From positions 8,122,001 through 8,186,000 of the forward strand of contig JAPYXD010000484.1 of assembly GCA_030998225.1 (NCBI GenBank): a stretch of DNA of 64,000 nucleotides. Reading direction: 5' to 3'. Each line of letters opens with the position of its first letter. The first letter of the stretch is position 1. A program made the translations under genes and the position numbers. The notes beneath the pieces were generated by a model. It had not been told where the DNA came from. It did not search any database and saw only the letters and a program-made list of their open reading frames with translations. Source of the DNA: Diplolepis rosae. Its lineage: Eukaryota > Arthropoda > Insecta > Hymenoptera > Diplolepididae. Positions 58,308 through 64,000 of the stretch are shown one piece after another.

Positions 58308-60417
58308 CACAGTTAGAAATGTTTGGAAATTGACAAAATTTTTATGTTAAAAAAGTAACGTAAAATTTGACGACATTTATGATGTTTTTGAGTAAAGGTA
58401 TGAAGGGTTTATTTAATATCTCAAAATTGCGAAAAATGTACTGATCGAATTTTTTGAAATTTTTTTTCATATTATGAAACTCAACTCATCAAATGTATCT
58501 TAAAATTACCAAACTTTAACAGAAGTTTTATATGATTTGTCATAAATTTACGAAACTGCAACATAATTTTCAGTTACATGTAACAGCATAAAACTTAAGT
58601 TACCAAAAACGTAAAATTATTCCTGTTACAAGTTTCAGAATTTCCACATACAAGTATCAGAATATTCAACACTTTATGGCTGAAAATTAAGAAGTTGTTT
58701 CTTAAATTTACTAAAAAGTAACTGAATTTTCTGAAATTCTATCTTCATTTTACGAAACTGTAACTAAATAAAACACCAGTCACGTGTTTCTGGAAATTAC
58801 GTTTAAACTATAGGAGATACGAAAAACCGTTGTGATACAAAATTGTTTACTACAAAAAGATATACAAATTTTAATTGCGACCTTTTGTTATATTTTCTGT
58901 TTATAATTAATATAGTTATTATTTATTAATTTTGAAATCATTTTAAAAAACACTATTGAAAATCGAAAATTCAATTTTTTAGCTAAAATATATGTGAAAT
59001 ACGAGAAAAATGCAGGAATGCAGAATTCTTCGCTTCAATAAGGTCCAAAAATTTTGTCTGACACAGTTTCTGATCAAATATATATTTTTCATTTCAATTT
59101 TAAAAAATACCATAAAAATGAAAAAATTCCATTTTTTGAACAAAATATGTGAGATGCGAAAGAAACGTCAAGGTGGAAAATTATTTGTCTACATAAGATC
59201 TACAAATTCTCTTTATAGGAGATTTTTTGACAAGAAATATTTGGAAGAAAATAAATTATTTCAATCCTTGTAATTTATTAGAAAATGATAGAAATATATA
59301 CAGAAAATCGAGCACGAAGCGCTAGTTTGATGTTGAGAATGTTGAGAATTATTCATTATTAAAAAAGTGATGGCAAGTGAATTTGGTATATTTTGTCTTG
59401 ATGATCACATGATACACTTGACACGCAGCCTTGTAAGAACATGGGATATTTGAGAATAGTAGCAAATTTTGCAAAATATATTCATGAAAATGTAGAGCCT
59501 ACAACCAGAAATCAATAAAGAACGTTTGTAGAATTTGTTTTTGTGATAATGTAATGTTTCTTAAATTTTCGGAATGATTTATTATTTTATAATTTTTGAT
59601 TTTTATATAATAATTTTTTTATAATTAAAAAGTTTATCGTTTAAGAATAAATTATTATGTATTTTAGTCATGTAGTCCGGATGATTTATAGCCTTACATT
59701 CGGCATGATACATTTTTTTGATGAGCTCAAGGTAGGTTTTTGTTTCTTATAATTCAATTTTATTCCAAATTAATTAGAGATTCATAAATGTTTATTGATT
59801 ATAGTACAAATAATGTCACAATCCGTGGCAGGAAATTTAGAAATTTTAATTTTTAACTCTTGAAATTTCAAAATTACTAAGTTTTCCCTCTTGTATCATT
59901 TTTTTCATGTCTCTAATTTATTAACTCCGTTAGAAATTTTTACCGTAGTTTTCTGAAACTCGTAACTGAAGTTTTCTTCAGTTACACTTTCATAAAATAA
60001 AGATATAAAATTTCAGAAAATTCAGTTACTTTTTAGTAAATTTAAAAAACAATTTTTTAAATTATCAGTTACAAAGTGTTGAATATTCTGATACTTGTAT
60101 ATCTGGGAAGTCTAGACTTGCAATAAGAAAAAAAGTTTTATGCAGTTACATGTAACTGAACACATTCTTACAGTTTCGTAATTTTATGAACAATTTTATG
60201 AAAAAATTTGTTATATTTTGGTAGTTTAGAGATAAATTTAATGTAAATTAAGTAGAGTTTCTCAATATTAAGAAAAGTTTCAGAAAATTCAATACATTTT
60301 TCGTAATTTTGAAATATCTTTACTCAAAAACATAAATGTCGTCAAATTTTACGTTACCTTCGTAAGATAAAAATTTTGTAAATTTCCAAACATTTCTAAC
60401 AGTGAAAATTCTTGTTC
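58308..60417. mobile_element. TIR element of about 2.1 kb with 490-bp arms
   Basis: GTTAGAAATGTTTGGAAATT on the left faces AATTTCCAAACATTTCTAAC on the right. The arms (about 58308-58800 and 59925-60417) share GTAAAATTTGACGACATTTA with its inverse and many GTTACATGTAACAG and CAGAATATTCAACACTTT blocks. The centre contains a partial repeat B (58800-59345) and unassigned DNA with no transposase. Arms alternate GTAACTG and CAGTTAC motifs. Confidence 0.82.
58800..59345 (+). repeat. partial repeat B copy nested in the 2.1-kb element
   Basis: GGAGATACGAAAAACCGTTG, CACTATTGAAAATCGAAAAT, and the end ATACAGAAAATCGAGCACGA with GCGCTAGTTTGATGTTGAG match the 3' half of 7596-8901. Confidence 0.7.
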
Positions 60418-61295
60418 ATGTTTTGAAATTCTTCAAGTTCACAATTTCTATATGTTATATATTATATATATTATATTATAATTATATATAATTATCTACT
60501 TTACATGTATTCCAGAAAGTATAAAGAATTTCATATCTTGTAAAAGTTAACAGAAATTATTTTTATTTGATAGGGAATATTGAAAATTTCACTGATTTTT
60601 TTCAACAATTTAAATTTAATTCGAAGTTTTCCTTGATTGCATGAAAAATCGAATACAAATCGGTGTTTCGTGAACATTTTTATTCATTAAGAGATCTAAG
60701 TATTATTATGGTAATAAGTAAGACACCGCGGCCTGGTACGCCGGAGGCTACAGTACACTTGAAAATTCGAGTGCTGCCATAAACTGAAGTCCTTCTACAG
60801 CTTCTAAACTATTAAATATTTTCTTCTAAAATTTTCCAAAGCACTTTATTATCACATTTTCGGAATTTCCACCATAAAAAGTTTTTCCCTGCTCAAAATT
60901 TCTCAGATAAACGAAACACTAAAAGAAATAATAGTTATAAAAGTCATTAAAAAAATAAATAATAATTGATTGATTCATACCGAGTGTTAGAAAAAAATTA
61001 ACAATACTGTTTAAACAAACATTCTCAAACTCATATTGGTTTATAAGTAGAATCACACCCTGAACCACGATTCCAAACACCGATGAAGTGAGCAGGAAAT
61101 GGAGTATAAAAATATTTATAACTGATTTTTCCAAAAAAGACGTTTTTCTGGTTTTAATTTAAAAATAAAAAAACGACGGTTTTTTGTCCAGAAGAAAAAA
61201 TTGTGCAACTAAATTTCACATCTATAAATATAACGTTCAAAAATCGGATGCTAGAAAATACGAAATCATGAAATTACGAAAATATATATGGTATG
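60418..61295. other. intergenic DNA with AT microsatellite
   Basis: An (AT)n-rich stretch lies at about 60448-60495. A short GC-richer piece is at 60725-60775. No gene was recognised. Confidence 0.35.
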
Positions 61296-61760
61296 CACGG
61301 AAAATACAGTATAGCTGTTGGACCTATACAGGTATATAGTGTCTCGACCCATGCGGTATAGGTGAGACAACTATACTGGTTTGCCGCGCGACCTATACAT
61401 TGCTTCGCATGCATGCGACTCTAACCTCGAAATGAGAAAGAAGTGTCATTTTTTCGAGGCGTTTTTTCGAAGTGTTTGTCGATTTGTCTGGAGCATTTTT
61501 TCTTTCTTTGAAAGATCATTTTTGCGTATCGTGTATTGTTATATCACACGCGAAAATTCACAAGAGCGATAACGATGGCATAATATTTTGTTTACGATCG
61601 CTATACATGGTATTGTCATATCAACGAACTTGTATAGCTGTCTCACCTATACTCATATGGTATAGTTCTGAGGACCATACTGTAGCATTGGTCTGATAGC
61701 AATATTTTCTGGTTCTGAGGACCAAAATATAGTTCTCTTAGCTATACTGTTTTTTCAGTG
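61296..61760. mobile_element. MITE with CACGGAAAATACAGTATAG ends, 465 bp
   Basis: CACGGAAAATACAGTATAGC on the left faces GCTATACTGTTTTTTCAGTG on the right. TA follows on the right (61761-61762); the left neighbour is TG, perhaps a mutated TA. ATAGGTGAGACA/TGTCTCACCTAT and GGACC/GGTCC pairs lie inside. ORFs 61381-61572 and 61472-61696 are internal to it. Confidence 0.75.
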
Positions 61761-61794
61761 TATTAGAGAGAAATCAATATAATATAGGCTCATA

Positions 61795-61950
61795 CTAATT
61801 AAAAATTTAATTCACAATTTTAATATTATAAAATTGACATGAGTTTTAGTATCAAATTACAAAATACAAACTGGAATGTAAGCGGAGAACATAAGACTGA
61901 GCGCGGAGAGCGACGATCGGATCACACGCCCTCCTCAAAGAGTCGGGCAG
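61795..61950 (+). repeat. repeat B 3'-end fragment
   Basis: AAATTGACATGAGTTTTAGT, TATCAAATTACAAAATA and AAGACTGAGCGCGGAGAGCG match the hairpin end of repeat B. Confidence 0.65.
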
Positions 61951-61965
61951 ATTTAAAAAAATATG

Positions 61966-62333
61966 ATGACCTATTTTTGACACCGTAAACAGATAGAGTA
62001 TCAAACTTTACGTCAAGACATGTGGTCATAAGTTTAGTCACATTGACCTCAAAGAGTCATATGATGTGTCAAAGCAAGGCAAGATGAGTCTTGATCAACT
62101 AAACCAAGCCCGTTATTGATTGAGTCAACGAATGATCATGCCTTGATTAGCTGAATCAACCAATTATCTTGCATTTATTGGTCAGATCGATAATCGATCT
62201 TTGCTTGGTTTAATAGACTATGGATTGTCTGGTCTTGCCCAGCTAGAACATCTGACCCTTTTGTTCAGTGTGTCAAAAATTATGACATTAAATTTGACGT
62301 TCTGTCGTTGTTGGTGTCAAAAACAGGCCATTT
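61966..62333. mobile_element. MITE-like element with TTTTTGACACC ends
   Basis: ATGACCTATTTTTGACACC on the left faces GGTGTCAAAAACAGGCCAT on the right. Inner blocks TTACGTCAAGAC and AAATTTGACGTTCTG are also inverted. The interior has TTGATTGAGTCAACGAATGA-like motifs. Confidence 0.6.
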
Positions 62334-62466
62334 TATTTAAAAAATGAACTTGACTCTAAAATTACCTTCAATGATGACTTCTAAGTGAAGAAACCGACTT
62401 GAATCTTACTCCCTTTTTGAAAAACAACTTTGGTTCCTAGCATATTTTTCCCAAACTGCATATGTA

Positions 62467-62978
62467 CACCGAGAAAAAATCCATGCATTTGGTGTGTGAA
62501 GAACCAATGAATTTAAAGTTTAAATTAAATTCAACTTCGATAGCATAAAAATGATACTTGAATCGCTCGGTACTCTTGGTATGAACGCAAACTATCATCT
62601 CTAATCCAAAAGCATTTAGCTTTTGCTTGAATAGCAAGGATTTGTAGCTTATATTGCATCGGCCCGGTCCACGATCCTACATGAGACGTATGGTGCGTTT
62701 CATGCTCAAAACGCTCAATCTCCCATACCAAAATGGTATGGTCTCTCTAGTGTTTGAGCTACAAACAGCGCTGTGCTTCTGTTGTGTGTAGTCCTTACTA
62801 TCAAATCATACAGAACATGCTTTAGAAGCACGGAATGATTGCATATTCATACTAATGTAATATGATTGTTTACTTTACTCAAAGAGCATCATTTTCATAC
62901 ATTGGAAGTTCGACTTTGTGCTAAATTCAAAAGCAGGAGTTAGTACCATACACTAAAAGTATGGATATTTTCTCGGTG
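62467..62978. mobile_element. MITE with CACCGAGAAAA ends, 512 bp
   Basis: TA at 62465-62466 and 62979-62980. The left end is CACCGAGAAAAAATCCATGC and the right end TATGGATATTTTCTCGGTG. The right TA is also the left target base pair of the mariner that follows. ORFs 62437-62637 and 62531-62731 lie in it without domain evidence. Confidence 0.8.
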
Positions 62979-62980
62979 TA

Positions 62981-64000
62981 CGAGGGTCGTTCAATAAGTC
63001 CTTAGAAAATAAAAGAGATGGCGCTCGTAGTATCGAAAATGGTTTCGTTTTAGTAAGCATCATTACTCACAATACAGTTGTTAAAGTCTCAATTATATCC
63101 ATTACATAGTTTCATTTTTATTGTCGATTGAAGCAAAAAAGTACATATTAAACACTTATATTTAAAAGGCTTAACACCAAAAGAGATCCAAGCTGAGTTG
63201 GATGAAGTTCATGGCACATCTGCTCCTGTGTTCGCAATTGTTTACAATTGGGTAAATGAGTTTAACCCTCCATTACCAAACATATGAGGGATTCCCTCAG
63301 TGGGGTCAGTTTTTTCGAAATAACTTCTAATTTACGCTTCACACAGTCTGGTCCGTTTGAATACCTTTCCACGAATTATTCCTGAAGCTTTTTGTAGCAA
63401 TAATAAATGTTTAAGTAGAATACTCATTCAATAATCACTTCAAAACCAAAGGTGACGTGAATTCTGAGGGAATCCCTCCATAGTTTGGCTTTCGTGCAAT
63501 GGAAATAGCTTGAGTTCTAGAGTGCGGTGTTGCCACATTTTGATGTTACACGTTCAGCTAAGTAGTCGCAACATTTGGCAACACTGCAGACGTTCTAACA
63601 CGCAGAGGGAAATCCTCTATAGGGTTTGGTAACCGTGTAACAAATTTTAAGTTTGTTAACGGAGGGTTAAACGAGGCCGTAGATCCACAAAAGATAAACA
63701 TCGTTCAGGATGTGCAGTAGAAGTGACTACCCCCGAAATGATTGACAAAATCCATGATATGGTTTTGAGTGATCGACGAATCAAAGTGCGTGAAATAGTT
63801 GAGGCCACAGGCATATCACAAGGTACAGTGTTTTTACTTTCACACGAAAAATTGGGTGTGAAAAAAATCTCGGCAAGATGGGTGCTGCGTTTGATCTCAG
63901 AGGAGAATAAACGCAATCGTGTGGTCGACTCTGAGGATATTTTAGCGCTTTTCCGTCGCAATCCTGACGAGTTTTTGTGTTAATTCATATGTGTGGACGA
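62981..64000 (+). mobile_element. mariner element, 5' part, continuing past the window
   Basis: It starts CGAGGGTCGTTCAATAAGTC after TA 62979-62980, a typical mariner TIR. The transposase reads IKHLYLKGLTPKEIQAELDE and VFAIVYNWVNEF, is cut by a TTAA element (63262-63670), then resumes in register at KRGRRSTKDKHRSG and EVTTPEMIDKIHDMVLSDRR, VREIVEATGISQGTVF and HEKLGVKKISARWVLRL. A stop after RRNPDEFLC (63981-63983) ends the frame before the catalytic Asp residues. The rest lies outside. Confidence 0.88.
63262..63670. mobile_element. TTAA-flanked MITE (piggyBac-type), long copy nested in mariner
   Basis: TTAACCCTCCATTACCAAAC on the left and GTTTGTTAACGGAGGGTTAA on the right. The mariner reading frame is continuous when one TTAA is kept, so the insertion is precise. 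It shares its left 200 bp with 19916-20148 and has about 175 bp more, including GTGAATTCTGAGGGAATCCC and CTCTATAGGGTTTGGTAA. Confidence 0.92.

Overview
This is an AT-rich eukaryotic window, almost certainly from an insect. The evidence is a Tret1-type sugar transporter exon, several DD34D mariner remnants, a DD41D Tc1/mariner element, a Penelope-like retroelement with GIY-YIG endonuclease, an I-like non-LTR remnant and dozens of small inverted-repeat elements. The order cannot be fixed from sequence alone. The very high repeat load would suit a large-genome hymenopteran, beetle or hemipteran, but that is a guess. Nothing looks bacterial and there is no CRISPR array or operon.

Only two host genes are convincing, both on the minus strand. 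(1) 11676-12985 is the long 3' exon of a facilitated trehalose/sugar transporter (Tret1-like, MFS). It opens with a splice acceptor, so its first exon(s) lie elsewhere. A dead paralogue with the same exon boundary and phase is at 25447-27339, cut up by two repeats. (2) 41634-39004 is a six-exon gene of an uncharacterised invertebrate family with a SAM-like N-terminal domain. All exon phases match, but the acceptor of the last visible exon reads AC instead of AG.

The rest is a transposon graveyard. 0.3-2.1 kb: DD41D element with about 280-bp terminal inverted repeats (TIRs). 4.1-5.0 kb: truncated mariner. 5.2-10 kb: foldback elements and a long non-coding repeat (called repeat B here) with GC-rich micro-hairpins. 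13-20.7 kb: small TIR elements (MITEs), a foldback, more repeat B, a nested tRNA-derived element and a nested TTAA element. 21.6-24.6 kb: Penelope-like remnant with 296-bp tandem repeats and a hammerhead-ribozyme-like motif. 24.8-31.5 kb: foldback, transporter pseudogene, TTAA MITE, foldback. 34-46.5 kb: mariner fragments around the SAM-like gene, long palindromes and an inverted tRNA-SINE dimer with a 12-bp target duplication. 47.7-48.9 kb: decayed DDE transposon with zinc-binding ends. 50.5-52.9 kb: I-like retrotransposon remnant. 53.8-60.4 kb: three TIR/foldback elements and another tRNA-SINE. 61.3-64 kb: three MITEs and a mariner that runs off the window and is split by a TTAA MITE.

The features do not form a pathway; the layout reflects repeated insertion and nesting. 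The most informative observations are two hammerhead-like motifs whose stems differ by compensating changes, natural empty sites that prove two nested insertions, the inverted tRNA-SINE dimer, and the broken splice acceptor in an otherwise well-preserved gene.
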